64,000 nt of DNA from Dipylidium caninum (GCA_017562135.1 QEYB01000524.1:248001-312000), one strand, 5' to 3'; numbered from the stretch's first letter, positions 23,626 to 36,250 are shown. The notes: generated from the sequence alone by a model not told the origin. Numbers and translations are program-made.

Positions 23626-26569
23626 ATGGTGCACATATTCTCATTCATGACCGCCATAGGCTCTCCCGTCTCGCTATTTCAATGTTGCAGTCTATTATTC
23701 GTCACGTGCTCACTCCTCTCATTAGGAAATTTGGGATTCACGCTTGCTAATGCGGAATCGAGTTTTATATTACACAACTTTAATAAAGATCTTTCATCAC
23801 TATCAGATTCCCTCGTGTCAAATTCGCCTTCGCCTTTCACAATTACACCGTTGGTCAACTTTACTCTACATCCCAATCCGCTAGTCACTGTACCCCTGAA
23901 AAATGTATGTACATATTTTATCTGTTATGTCAAATTCTATGATCTGATATATTTACTTTTTCCACCCGTTTCAGCTTCCTAATATTAATTCAATACAATC
24001 TCTATTGGTAATTTCCTCGCCGAAAGATTCAGCATCCAGTAGTTTTATCATCGAAATATCTAATCCTCCTTCTTCAGTGCATCAAAACTTGGGCGAAAGT
24101 GAGTACTATTTATTTCACACGTAAATTCAGTCTATGAATACTCGTGTTCTTCTTTTCATATATAGCTAAAGTGCCATTGCGTAAAGGTGGGTATCGTTGT
24201 CAACATCCTCGCTTGATAGACGTTATTCTGTATTTCTTAGCTCACATTCTTTTCTTTCTCGTCTTTGTTACTGCCCCGCACACCCTATACTGAGGTTTTG
24301 ACTTGTTTTAGCCACATATTAGAGGCAGTGGCTCCCGCGTGTTTGTATGTATATGTGTTTTTCTAAATTTGTCATATATGTTTGAACGGTTTTTGAACGA
24401 CTTTTGATTAAACCATTAGTTTTGTCAGTGGCCGATTTAGTACTCATGGGCTTTAGGCTATCGTGTTGTTATTGTTCTTGCATGTGCATTCTCCGGATTT
24501 TATCACACACTGACCTCACCGTTTCTCTTCTTCTATTTCCTCTCAGCTATAATCTATTCATTCCTGGGAGTCACTGTCACCAACCTTTGCTCGGTGACTG
24601 GTTTCATATGCATTCCCATCAAACGCTCGAAGCATTTCCCGCTGTTGCTCAATTTTATGATGTCCCTGGCGGTTAGCGCGCTTTTCTGTACCTCTATTCT
24701 CGTTCTCCTCCCCGAGGTGAGCAAACTCATTGCCATTCATTACTCTAAGTTCTACGCACGTGTCATGAATGTTCTTATCTCTTATTGAAATTGTGGCTCC
24801 GAATATTAAAAAGAGAAGAGACGGTAGATTAAAATAGAAATACATTCTTAATTCTCAGGCATTACGAATGATAGACACACCTTCGGAATTCGGTGGCCAA
24901 AGTCGTCTGTACCTCCTTAAATTCGGCTGTGTGCCTGCAGGAGCGCTCCTCTTCTTCTTCGTGGAGTACTTCCTCCTCATTTTGCCCCGACTCCTCCAGG
25001 CATGCTTTTACTCACTCTGGTCCAATTTCTCTTTTAACTGCTTAATCTACTGCATTGATCAAAGTATGGTTGTGAGAATTAGGCTTTTTTACATTTCCTT
25101 ACACTGTATTTTTGTGTTAATGCTTACATAAGTGTGTGATTGCTCTGCTACACAAGTAGTATCACATTTCCGTGGAAAACTTGCACCTGCCTCCATAAAT
25201 GATCATCAGTTGAGTTTGCGCAAAAAGAGAAAATAATAAAGCTAATGCCAGACCTCGTCCACTACAATTGATATATTAATAAATGCGATTATGATTGACT
25301 TTTTCACTTACAGTGGGACACTCCCTCGGGTAGTGAAAAGTCTTTGAATGCAACAGATGCTGGCGACTCCAGAAATTGGGAGGAAAAGCCTAATGCGCCA
25401 CATCGGGAGTCTTCTAACGTGAGCTCCTCTATCTTGTCCCTTTTTATTTCTGTAAAATTTAAAACATCTCTCTCTACTCTCCTTATACACAGATTGAAAT
25501 CTCGGTGGATAATCCAGGAGCTCTGGAGGACGGCGACTCTGTCTCAATAGACAGCTTGTGTATATCGCAAAAATCGGTTACCACAACACGAAAATGTGGC
25601 TGTTTCCATTGTAGTCGAGAGAAATTTTCGAAAATCGCTCCAGTCGCATGGATGATTTTATTGGGTGACAGCTTTCACAACTTCATGGATGGTATGACTA
25701 TCGCAGTGGGCTTTACAGAAAGCCCAACCATTGGCATTGCCCTAAGTCTTAGCATTCTCTTCGAAGAACTGCCCCATGAACTCGGTTGGTGTTTTTACTC
25801 CCCTAAACTTCTAACTAACACTTTTATTTAATTTGAGTAGACTTCTTAACATGCATATCTTCCACATAGGTGATTTTGCTATACTCATCTCTTCTGGATT
25901 CTCCGTCAAATCTGCCGTTGGGGCCAACTTCATCTCCTCTTGTTCAGCCTATTTCGGACTCATTATCGGTCTGGTTATTGGCGAGGTGTCCACTGGAGCT
26001 CTCTACGTCTTCGCTATCACTGCGGGCTTCTTCCTTCACATCAGTCTTTCCGATATGGTATACGGAAATTGTCTAATGTTTGCGTATCTTTTTCCTCTTT
26101 ACCGCCTTTTTCCCTATCACAACGACTACTGATTCGATGGACCAATGTGCATGTGAAAGAATGGCTTGACTCTCCCATCCTCATTGTTTGGCCTGCTCTA
26201 TTCATATTTTTAAACTACTGTAGCCTGTTTGTCAGTCATTAGACCATTCCTACATCCTGAGCACGAATTCTTGCTTGTCTAACGTTAAAATTACCATTGT
26301 TAACAAGGAAATTCATGTGCCAAGCCTTCCTCTGACCCGGTCTTTGAGGTAGCCTTTTGCTTGACCGGAGTCAGTTGACTGCCGCCACTTAACAAAGCTC
26401 CTCTTTTGTCATTCTCATCTAGTTGCCGACCCTTCGAGCAGCGCTGGAGGAGTCGGAACAAAAGAAAAAGAACTCCCTGGGGCTCTTCTTTATACAAGTT
26501 TTTGGTCTGCTCACTGGATTCGTGTGTGTACTGGGCGTTACATTGATTAGCGATCTTATTTCTTTTTAA
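23626..26569 (+). CDS. ZIP8/ZIP14-type metal transporter (SLC39 family), intact copy
   Basis: Exons: 23626-23904, 23975-24098, 24166-24186, 24547-24716, 24859-24999, 25314-25418, 25493-25784, 25870-26057, 26423-26569. All phases agree and give 488 residues. The N-terminus has a signal-like hydrophobic segment followed by an S/N-rich extracellular region. TM1-TM2 are in exon 4, and TM3 is in exon 5 (VPAGALLFFFVEYFLLILP). A variable cytosolic loop follows, then HNFMDG and FEELPHELGDFAIL, the intramembrane metal-binding motifs. The E in EELPHE matches ZIP8/ZIP14 rather than the LIV-1 histidine. The C-terminus (LLTGFVCVLGVTL) matches the last TM of ZIP14. Known role: Zn/Mn/Fe uptake into the cytosol. 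Oddities: a 21-nt microexon (24166-24186), and a GC donor at 25000 supported by the paralogue, which has GT at the same codon. Confidence 0.9.
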
Positions 26570-28375
26570 TGCCACTGGAAGACCCATTCACTCTCCCTAC
26601 CTCCCTTCCCTCTCCTCACTGGACACAAAATTCTGGCCCTTCTTTTATTGACTTAATATTTACTTAGAACACGGTGTTTTACTGGTTGCAAAACCCCAAA
26701 TTTTCTCTTCTTTTTATTCTTTTAAAGATGTTGGTTCATACGATACAATTGCAGTATAGGTTATTTGGGATGAAACTCCTAAGTTTACCTCTACCACCAT
26801 TATATTTCAGTTTTTTGTAGTGGATGATGTCAATGGTTATAAGGCGGAAAACCGTTCGACACTGACAGGGAGGGGGGTCCGTTTTGACAGCTTTACCTCT
26901 CTAGTCTGTGTCAAATGATTCCGGTGGAATTCGGAGGGATGCACTAACGGCCTGAATCGCTAAAGTACTAACTCGGAGGAGCTTCTAAAACGAGATTGTA
27001 TATGTGCGCGTTTGTCAATGGCCGATGCGTGTCCACCGAGTCCTCCGGTGTCGTCCGCTCGACCTTTCTCTTCGGCAGTCGTGAAACTTACAGCGACGCT
27101 GGAAGGAACATGGCATTGTTAAGCTGTGCCTCACACGGAAAGAGGGCGGACTTCATATTGGGACGTCCGATCACTCGTCACTGTGAGTTTTTTGTGTCAA
27201 AGGGCAAGGAGATGTTGCGGTCGAGAGGTGATTGGTTAATTTTTTCACCGACTTATATCAGTAGTGCCGCGCTTTGTGCGCATGGCAATGCACAAAACGC
27301 TAATATTTCTCATACAATAAAAACACTTTCACCAACCCACACCCTCCATCATTGCATAGACAATAGTGTGCCGTGTGTTTGTATGTGTGCAAGCTTATGT
27401 GTGCGTGGGTGGCCGTGGCAGTTGACCGGGGGAATTTTTTCACTACCGAAGCTACCTGTCCAAGGTCAAATTGGCTCCCTGGTTGGTCGGCACCGTTCAG
27501 ATGCTACACAATGGAATACGCGGATGTCATTTACGAAGTGGTGAGAGGATCGGTTGTGCTCACTGACAATTCGGATGGGAGACGCCTTTTTTGCCTTTCA
27601 CCAGAGAAGTAACTGCCACCTCGTCTTGATTTCATCCAACTGCTGGGAGAGAAAGTGGACGCTGGGTGGCCGCTGGAGAGTATTCTTGGGGCGAAGAATT
27701 CACGAACAAAGTGAAAGGGAGCACCCGTCGCCTCGGGGATTGACTGGGATCAAGGAAGGAGCGAATGGAAGCCGCCGCCTCCTCCTCAAAGCCAGCGCCC
27801 GCTGCATCGTTTTGCGGAATGTTACAAGTACAGACGAGAAGGAGGCTGCCAACCGCGTGGAAGAATCGGTCGCTGAGTCAGTTAGGAAACTTTCATTTCA
27901 CTTATACATCCAGACACCGGCGAAAATGAATTTTGCCGTGAGTCTGCGTCAAAGCGCACAACCTCCATTGTGCATTGCACAACAGGGACGCAAGGCGGCC
28001 TCTTGATGTTGCCGAGACCTTCAAACACACTCACAATTGACCCAAGGACTTCAGCTGCCCGTCACAACCACAGTTAGGGCGACTGAAGTGCCTAACTACG
28101 TGAATAGCTTAGGTGAGTGGAGAAGACGCCCTTTGAATGATGGTGACCAGATTCCCCTTTCTGCTGTGCCGTGGATAGTTTGTACACCACCTCAGGCATC
28201 AAATTCCGCCGTGGTTAAGGCGACGAAACTTATTAAGCCGGTTGAAACTGGGATCGGCGAGTAGGAGAAACTCCGCCTTGTAGTCATATCACGTGTCAAA
28301 ATGACAGAGAAGTTGACTGACAGATGGTCAAGACACCAGTCTTGCTGCCACTAGTCGCAGCTTTCATTGACCTGC

Positions 28376-28412
28376 ATGTGTGTGTGTGTGTGCTTATGTG
28401 TGCGTGTGACTG
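28376..28412 (+). repeat. TG-rich microsatellite
   Basis: A run of TG dinucleotides (nine or so uninterrupted), followed by imperfect TG-rich sequence (cttatgtgtgcgtgtg). Confidence 0.8.
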
Positions 28413-31400
28413 ACTAGCACCGTCCGACTAATTGTCCCTGGGGCTGGAAGAATGGAAGGGGTCAGGAGATTGTGAAAGGAAGTCCGGGCAACTCAGCTTC
28501 GACACTGACACACGCACACACTAAGTGTTTTGAATGGCCAACTAGTTTTTTCCCACGTCTATCGTCAAGGGGAAATCAAAGTAGAGCGTGTAGACACACA
28601 AAAGTTCGTAGCTGAATTCTGATTGGTCGGTTCGAATAGGGTGCCGCAGCATGTCCCACAGGATGCGAGGTAGCCGTAGACGAAGTTCAGTCAAACGCAT
28701 GACGTTTGTCCATAGGATGGCGCCGAGAGTACAGACACCACTGTGGCGTCAATTCCATCCGCCTTCGTAGATGATAAAAGATGTGTGGCAGTGTGTTTAT
28801 TGTTAACTAACACGACTATCATTGGTTATGCGCCCAAAATGCTAAAAAACCGGTTAGTATGAGATTAAACAAAAACCCTGCCACATTGTGCTATGGTTGA
28901 AATAAATACTACCGACTGACAAGTCCAGAATATGAATAACAAGGGCGATATGTCAAATGCATGACCGGGCTGACTGAAACTCTTTCATGAGGGCAAATTT
29001 CCTGCAGGAGAGTTGTGGTGCTGTGGGCTGTTGAGTCCAAATATCCACCCAACCGCTATGCCGCTAGCACACAAACACCCCGGGAGGTGCGGGCACAAGT
29101 TGGAGAATCGGGCCACCATTGTCGCCTCACTAAAGGTCCTGGCAACAATTCCCCTGGCGCCTTCACCTCTTGCAGGGTCACAACGATGACAGGCCAAGGG
29201 GAAAAGTGTTGACATTGGTGTTTTTCCTCACTTCCGTAGTTTTACCAATGACATGTCGGTAAAAAGAAGTGTAAAAGCAGCCTTTCTCAGGATTTAGAGA
29301 TGCCGACAGACGAATCCAATCGCGCCGCTCCAGGCGAGGGAGGAGACTTGATGCGACGACCCCGAGAGGTGCCCGACGGTCCATCGAAAGCGCTCTAGGG
29401 CAGATGCATTGTGGTAGCCTTTGTCCATGTCATGCTGCTATAAATCACTAAAATCCTCCGAAATGGTACAGACGCAAATCACCCCTCCCAAGGCATTTAG
29501 TCACCTGCTTCACACCATAAAAATAAACATTTTTAGTCTTAACATTCCGTGCATTCTCACTGCAAACTACTATTCATTAAAGACATTCCAACTAAGTTTA
29601 TTTAAGTAGTATGTAACGTGTCACTGGGCCAAAATTTGGAGAAAACAGTCTTCCAGGCTAAGAGGGTTGGTAGACGTTTTGGCGCCTTCGAATGGGGGAA
29701 AACGTCAACCTGAGTGGGTCGGAGGGCGAGGAGACTTCCTTCAATTTCTTTCCCATCTGCCCGAGTAACCTTCGCCGCTTCAGGACCTGGTGAAAATGCG
29801 GCTGCTGCGATTTGAGAGGGAGGTTCTACAGTGAAGGGCGGCGTCGTCGGTAGTGCGAAAGTATTGTGTCGGCTAAGAGGGAAGAGATGGCTAAATTTCC
29901 ACAGACACAGTGCGCCAGACCTTCAACAATGCGTTCCCTCACAGCATTACGTGTCTGACTCCTCTGTTTACTTATCTCGCTCCGACGTTACACCTTTGTG
30001 ACGTTTTCGTTATTGTGGATTTTTAGAGTCGGGTTTGGGCATTTGACGGGGACTCAGAGTTCACCGAAACACATGGTGGAGTGGACTCCGACCCGTGTGG
30101 TTGGAAAAAACTCCCACTCCTTTTACGCAAGAGATCAGCACCCACGCACTCGGCGTGAGTTGAAGACCGCAGGTCGCCTTTGTCCTGCCCCACTCCCTTA
30201 AGCTTTCAGGGAGGGTGGAGGGGTCACAAAGACAACTTTTGCTGTCACAATAGATTACCTCCAACAAAAAAAGATTATCTTGCCTCCCGAACATGTCACT
30301 GTCAGCGCTCCATGTGACGCGTCTCCGCCGCCACTCTGTCAACAACTTCCGGGGTCATGGATGTTCCCCGCTGGCTGGCTGGCTGGTCAAGAGGTCAGCT
30401 ATAAGACCAGACTACATCGTCGTAAATAATTCCAGTCCGTGGTGCTTCGACCTTAGCCGCAGGCCATAGTATTTCCGTCTGCATGATGGAAGCATCACTG
30501 TCAATGCAATGTCCTCGGACGACTTTGGTTACTTGTCAACCGCCTTTGTGGGAGAGATTTTGGTCGTAAATTTATATGTGAATATTCACATTTAAACAAA
30601 GCTGACAAACACACCTCGCAGCTGTAAAAAATGGGAAAGTGAATTATGCGAGGCCACGAGAGACAGGACTAGAGGCAGCCGGTGGAGAATTTAACTGACA
30701 CCACGATTAGGCAGTGGTATATTTAAGCATGAGATAAAAGAATCCGCATGGACTCCAGAGTGACCTCACCATCCGCCGTTGCGGAGTGAAATGGAGGAGG
30801 TGAGTGCTTCCACGGTTAGGTGTAGCGGTTGTGGCGGTCATTAAGAGTGTCAAGACGGAATGAGAAACACCTGCGTCATGCTGCACCGCATCAACATGTA
30901 TTGCACAAGAAAGTTGTAACGTGGGCTCTTGAATTCATTTCCATACCGACAATTGTAGCGGTCATCTTGACAGATTAATGGGAGGAGTAATCCTTTGAGG
31001 TCTAATGCACAACACGAGTGTGTAGCGTCAATTCCCGAGCTGACGTTTGGTCCAGACTCCAGCGACTCTGCGCCAACTTGGTGGAGTGTCAAGGTGCCAT
31101 GATATCGCGAGTGAACTACGAGGTTGATGAGTAAGAGTGCAGGAGTGCCCGATGGCGACGCAGATCCCTTCAACATCCAACATTCCCGTCTTCCGTGGAT
31201 ACAAGGGCGGGGAGGGGTTGCCCCAATTACATTCGAAATTGACGTCCTGGTGCAAACTCCCCTCCTTCCGCTTCCCCCTCGGCGGCCATGGGTCGCAGGC
31301 CTGGCCAAGGTGCTGCCAGCTCCGGAGATGTGACAAAAAAGTGACAGACGGGGGGCATTTCTCAATATGTTGGTTTAATTTCTACCAACATTTTTATTGT

Positions 31401-32844
31401 CCTCTTGAAGGAGTGATTTCGAAATCGTCACAAATTATTGCATCTCAGAGTGGTAACTAGTCCCTTTCGCCACGAGGATGAAAGAGCTCGTCTTCATAGC
31501 ACCGTCAGAGGTTGAGCTTTTGTGGTGTAATGGGTGTGGAGGTATGAGGAGATGTGGAACAATTGCGATGACATTTCAAGGAATTCTGGGGAGCTTGAGA
31601 GCACCCTGGTCCAAGGCGAGGCTCTGCATACACTTGTGTAGACTAGCGATATGTCAGGTGACTCGTAGAGAGGAGTTTTTGGGGGCTGCAAGGGTCCTCC
31701 CGCTTCTGACGCCCATCTGTTGCATGCTTTCCCAGATGGAGAAGGCATTTCACTCATCTTGGCTTGCCAAAGAGTAGAGATTTAGCGTTTAATCCCTTGG
31801 CTGCCTCTCCAGATTATCCGACACCCATAGCGCGGGTGGATGAATGGGGCTGTGATTGTTTGGCAAGGAGTTTCGAGGTAGTTGTGGACTCCAGATTACG
31901 TAGGCTATACAGAATAAGAATACAAATGTCCTAAACCTTCTGGGGGTTCTAAAAGACTTCGTGCTCGGAATCCTGAAAATTCCCTGGGAGGCCGTTTTTC
32001 ATACCAGATGCGCCTTCAGGATATGTCACTGCTTAGGGGTCATATTGGCGATCGGAACCCTGGAGTCTGAGGCAGAGAGCGCTCTGACTTCGTTACAGGG
32101 CTTAAAAAATCACCATAAAGGACGCCTCATAGGGCGCGTACACAAACCCACTTAGGTGCAGCCGATGATATCGATATAAGTAGTGTGTGCCGATCTGTTA
32201 AAATGCAAAGCCACGATATTAAATTGACGCAGTGGATGGAGAAGTAGAGTCAAATTAAGTTAATGATGGGGAGATTGGGGCAAATTGGAGGCGTGGGAGT
32301 GAAAAATAACCGAACTGTGAGGAATGACAAAAGGACCTTGAACGAAACAAAGTCGGACTCTGGTGTTTTCCGGCCTCGATAAATGCGACGGAAAGATGAT
32401 TGACTTGCACTTCATCCGTCCATGAATATGTCAACACGATTTTATAATCTCGACACTTGCTAAATCTAATGGGAAAAAGCGAGGAGAAGCCGTTTTAAAT
32501 GAAGGGATAAAGTGGCCGATCTCGTGTCAAGTTGGCTTCATTTGTACCTATTTCGTTCCCGCCACCCCGACCGCCCCCCTTCCCGCCGCGCTCTCCGCTC
32601 TACCCTCCTAAGAAGGCCACAAATGACAGATCGGCATTTAAGGAGCCTTAGTGGTGGACAGGTCAAACGAAAGTTCGGGCCATGTGAGTGAAGAGGCTGA
32701 GTGTGGTCAGGATCCCGAGCGGTGAATTATTACCTAAACAAATGACAAGACGTGAACCACTACAGAGGCGGTGATTACAGCTCCTGCAGTCCCATCTGTA
32801 CGATGACAGGTGTTTATGAAAACGAGGTCAAGTGATGCACACTG

Positions 32845-32874
32845 CCTACGTACGGACGTACGTAGGTACGTAGG
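32845..32874 (+). repeat. Short CGTA/CGTAGG tandem run
   Basis: Overlapping copies of ACGTACG and CGTAGGTA form a short self-complementary tandem run. Confidence 0.6.
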
Positions 32875-33292
32875 TTGGCCCCTATCCGACGAAATGACGT
32901 TAAATTTCGGGCGAGAGCGAGATTTCCCCTCACCATCGTGTGGGCGGGAACCTGTCAAGGAGATGACAACAGGTGTCTTGTATATACACAACATTCTTCC
33001 GACGGACAAAATTAGTGGCTCGGTTTTTTCACCGAAAACGTGTCGAGTCATGCCTGAGAGCACCTTTTACTGCCGATTGGCGACATGAGAAGACGCCAAT
33101 TAATTGAAGGCGCTTTGGGGTTTCTCCACCTCCAAGCCCCCTCTGCGGAGAGGAAGCGAATATTCACGCCTTCAATGAAAACGACGAAGAGAACGCGGCT
33201 GAGATGAAGGAGAGCTTGTTCCAGCCGCACGACTCGAAAGATGACATTATCTCCATCGTCATGATTGTCTAACAGCATCGGTCCAGCTCTCG

Positions 33293-33603
33293 CTACTCCT
33301 CAAACCGTCCACGAGGGCCGCGCGAAGGCTTTTAAGATACAGTTAGAAAAAGAGGATGTTGGAATGGCCTTCGCGAGGAGCCCCTTCATTCTTCAGCGCT
33401 CCCGCCACAATGCTGAACTGATGGCAACAGAGTGCGGCAAAGACGGTCTGACACACACATCAGTGGCTCAGCCTTCTACGAATGCGCTTTCCTCAACCTC
33501 CTCCCACTGCTAACCAGCAGCCTTCTCATCGCTCTCATCTGAGAATCATGAGGAGCAAATGGGTGGATTCCGAGGGATAAGAGGAGGCAGCGATGGAGAT
33601 GGA
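33293..33603 (+). repeat. Left arm of a 311-bp inverted repeat
   Basis: This arm is the reverse complement of 34369-34680 with only a handful of substitutions and one single-base indel (about 97% by eye). The arms are separated by a spacer of about 765 bp. Junctions: the left arm opens with CTACTCCTCAAACCGTCC and closes with GCGATGGAGATGGA. No terminal duplication or transposase is visible. Confidence 0.9.
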
Positions 33604-33606
33604 GAT

Positions 33607-33640
33607 GGCTGAAAGTCAGCCAATGAGGTGGGAGGAGGGA
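33607..33640 (+). repeat. Left arm of a 34-bp perfect inverted repeat inside the larger one
   Basis: Begins GGCTGAAAGTCAGCC and is the exact reverse complement of 33831-33864. It starts three bases after the left 311-bp arm ends. A partial third version (CAACCTCATTGGCTGG) occurs at about 34741, just outside the right arm. Confidence 0.85.
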
Positions 33641-33830
33641 CGATGACAATGTCAAAGTGCCACAAACCTCCAGTGATGCCACATTTGACCGCCACTTTGA
33701 CGGAGTTTGTCAATGGAAGTGGGATCGAGGGCATCGCTTTCGTGAAGTTTCCATCTCTCCGATTTAATACAAAGCAGACCCACGAGAAATTGCTCATTCA
33801 TCGCACAGAAGGTGCACAAAGGTCAAACCT

Positions 33831-33864
33831 TCCCTCCTCCCACCTCATTGGCTGACTTTCAGCC
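33831..33864 (-). repeat. Right arm of the 34-bp inverted repeat
   Basis: Exact reverse complement of 33607-33640, with a 190-bp loop between the arms. Confidence 0.85.
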
Positions 33865-34368
33865 GCCGCTTCTCATGCTTTCGAATAAGATCATTTTCTA
33901 ACCAGCCTCCTCGTCTTTTCCAACCACCGTTTGTGAGTGGTTCTGTTCGCCTGCAGTCGTGACGACGAGAGTTGTCAACTCTCCCTCGGGCTGCTACGTG
34001 TGCGTGAAAGGCGAGGAAACCTCCGATCACACAGCGGCTGACAGTGCATGGACTCACTCACTCGCTGACCCCACCGTGCACTTGAAGGGTCACTCTCTGT
34101 GAAGACGCTGAAAGAGAGGAAAGCGCAGACGCGATGACAGGCTGTGAGCTCATGCAATGGCACCGATGCGTTGAGAGTGTCAACCCATTTCTGAATAATG
34201 CTGCTTCTTCCCTCTCGGGAGAGATGAAAAGAAGCAACCTGGGAATTTGGGTGCCTTGAAATTCGTGTCCCCACACCAATTACATGCGGCACAATACGGT
34301 GAGTAGCATAACACCATTCGCCATGTGTCGTCTCGTTCTGTAGTTCTGTAAGCGGGATATTATTCGCG

Positions 34369-34680
34369 TCCATCTCCATCGCTGCCTCCTCTTATCCCTC
34401 GGAATCCACCCATTTGCTCCTCATGATTCTCAGATGAGAGCGATGAGAAGGCGGCTGGTTAGCAGTGGGAGGAGGTTGAGGAAAACGCATTCGTAGAAGG
34501 CTGAGCCACTGATGTGTGTGTCAGACCGTCTTTGCCGCACTCTGTTGCCATCAGTTCAGCATTGTGGCGGGAGCGCTTAAGAATGAAGGGGCTCCTCGCG
34601 AAGGCCATTCCAACATCCTCTTTTTCTAACTGTATCTTATGGGCCTTCGCGCGGCCCTCGTGGACGGTTTTGAAGAGTAG
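34369..34680 (-). repeat. Right arm of the 311-bp inverted repeat
   Basis: Reverse complement of 33293-33603. Differences include CCCAT versus TTTT near the outer end and three isolated substitutions, so the arms have diverged slightly and are not an exact assembly mirror. Confidence 0.9.
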
Positions 34681-35856
34681 GGAGGGCCAGGCCCTTCAGC
34701 GGAGGTTGTGGGGACTTGGAATCTTTCGCAGAGCCACCTCCAACCTCATTGGCTGGCTTCCTCAGCTCCGACGCACGCCTCCCAGCTCTTCGCCTATTGG
34801 TGCTCGGGTAGCCTGGGTGATCATATTCCACACAGGCTGAAACGTCGACACTTTTTTATGAGATTAATGGTGTCTAAACTACTTGGTTGGTTCGCAATCC
34901 TCAAAGTAAATAAACTAACTTACGAATTATCCCTGTACAAAATTTTTTTGTCCTTTAATGCTGTATTGACTGCTTCTAGTTGTAGTAGATAAGGATTTCG
35001 ATCGCGCGGTTCAAATAGTTGAAATGTGGATTTGACACCAGCACCTACAGATCGCAACCTACACGCTGCCAAATATCTCCTAATTACAAAAGACAATTTT
35101 ACTTTGCCCGCCCGAACTGCTATATAACCCACGCAAGTATAAGAAGCTCGAATTAATTTTGTTGCCTCAATCATGTTGGTAGACGTATTACGTCTGCCTG
35201 TTGTCCAGAAATATGTTACTTCCCTGTTGACTCCTACTGCTGTGTGGCGTCGGCAGCCAGGAGAGCCGGCAGATGCCTGCATATGTCAACGCTCCTCGAG
35301 TAGTCTCCCCTCATACCGCCTTCCGGACCTTAACACCACTGGTTTCGATTCACTTCTCCTTTTTTTTTTGCGGTGTGATCGCGAACAGGGAAATTTGACA
35401 CTAGCGGTGCATTAAATCTGATTCCCATTTCACCAAAGCCTATTCTACTTTGGTTACTCAGTTTGTGTATGCGTGGGTGTGATTCCCTGTCTTCGGAACT
35501 CCTAGGGAGCAGGAGGGACTCATCGCATTAACGATTTCCTCCATTCTTGTTTCCAGAACCCCAGGTTGGCCATACTGGCTGCTAAAATGCCGCTTTTGTC
35601 TATCCGAGGCGTGGCTATCGCGTATTATTGTGCACAACCAGCATTAACAAAGAAAAATAATGCATAGACGTAAATTCTGTCCCATTCGGCGCCTATCAGT
35701 CGAGTAACAACTTGTCCTGTGGCTTAAAAGCGCTCCAGCGCGGTGGCGGAGGAACTCGGGAGGTAAAACAAAAACTAAATTGGCTTCCAATGTAGGTGGA
35801 GTCAGGGGAGGGGTAGCGGAGTTGGATGTCTCACTGAAGTTATTGTTGGCCTCCTG

Positions 35857-36211
35857 TCAGCCGGATTTGAAGAGGAGAATGGAGATTTGACCGAGCGCGA
35901 AGTAAATAAAGTTTTGCGATTCATAGGTGACATAACTGGAGGGGAAAAACCCAATGATAAAGGAATGACGATGATGGTAATGATGACAGTTGCAAAATTG
36001 GTGAATGTATAACTTACCTGCCAAAATTGTGGCCCACAATACAATGCCATGTGTGGGAATACTTTCGGTCAAACTCTGCCTTAATGTAGGTGGCGATCTC
36101 TTTCTCCACATCGCTCCTACTCATCGCCTCACGCGCGACATCCAACGCATCCTTTTGCATCGCATCGGTCATATCCACACTCTTAATGACAGCTTTCTTG
36201 CTTTCCCCCAT
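35857..36211 (-). CDS. Dynein light chain LC8-type, gene A
   Basis: Two exons, 36211-36018 and 35935-35857, give 90 residues, close to the 89 of canonical LC8. The start ATG gives [19 protein letters not shown]. The conserved core [12 protein letters not shown] runs into exon 2 as [17 protein letters not shown] and ends ILLFKSG. The intron is phase 2 inside the serine codon of FG-S-YVT, identical in all five genes here. LC8 is a homodimeric hub that binds dynein intermediate chain and many partners. In tapeworms and flukes, expanded copies are associated with the tegument (established for the family, not shown here). A TATATAA box lies about 40 bp upstream. Confidence 0.93.
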
Positions 36212-36250
36212 GCCTACCAGGCTCCAGCCTCAGCTGCGCCAGTGTTCTCC

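Larger units (their letters stand above)
26570..35856. other. Large GC-richer interval without a recognisable gene
   Basis: About 9.3 kb holds many overlapping open frames on both strands (for example 26996-27544, 27554-28006, 30850-31365, 33975-34379), as expected of GC-rich non-coding sequence. None shows a family match or a consistent exon chain. The interval contains TG microsatellite (28376-28400), a short GGCT run (30370-30386), a CGTA run (32845-32874), inverted repeats (33293-34680) and many TGACAG/CTGTCA motifs. It may be a regulatory domain for the dynein light chain cluster or for the ZIP gene, but that is inference. Confidence 0.5.

Noticed and set aside
24554..24845. Minus-strand frames opposite the ZIP TM1-TM2 exon
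   Set aside because: Antisense shadows of a clearly coding plus-strand exon.
26996..27544. 182-codon plus-strand open frame in the gene-poor region
   Set aside because: No family similarity, irregular composition, overlapped by other long frames; typical of GC-rich non-coding DNA.
30776..30800. ATGGAGGAG directly before a GTGAGT donor, with a TATA-like element upstream
   Set aside because: Could be the first exon of a micro-exon gene, but I found no second exon.
33975..34379. 134-codon minus-strand frame in the inverted-repeat spacer
   Set aside because: Lies in repeat structure, no recognisable domain, and overlapping frames are equally long.
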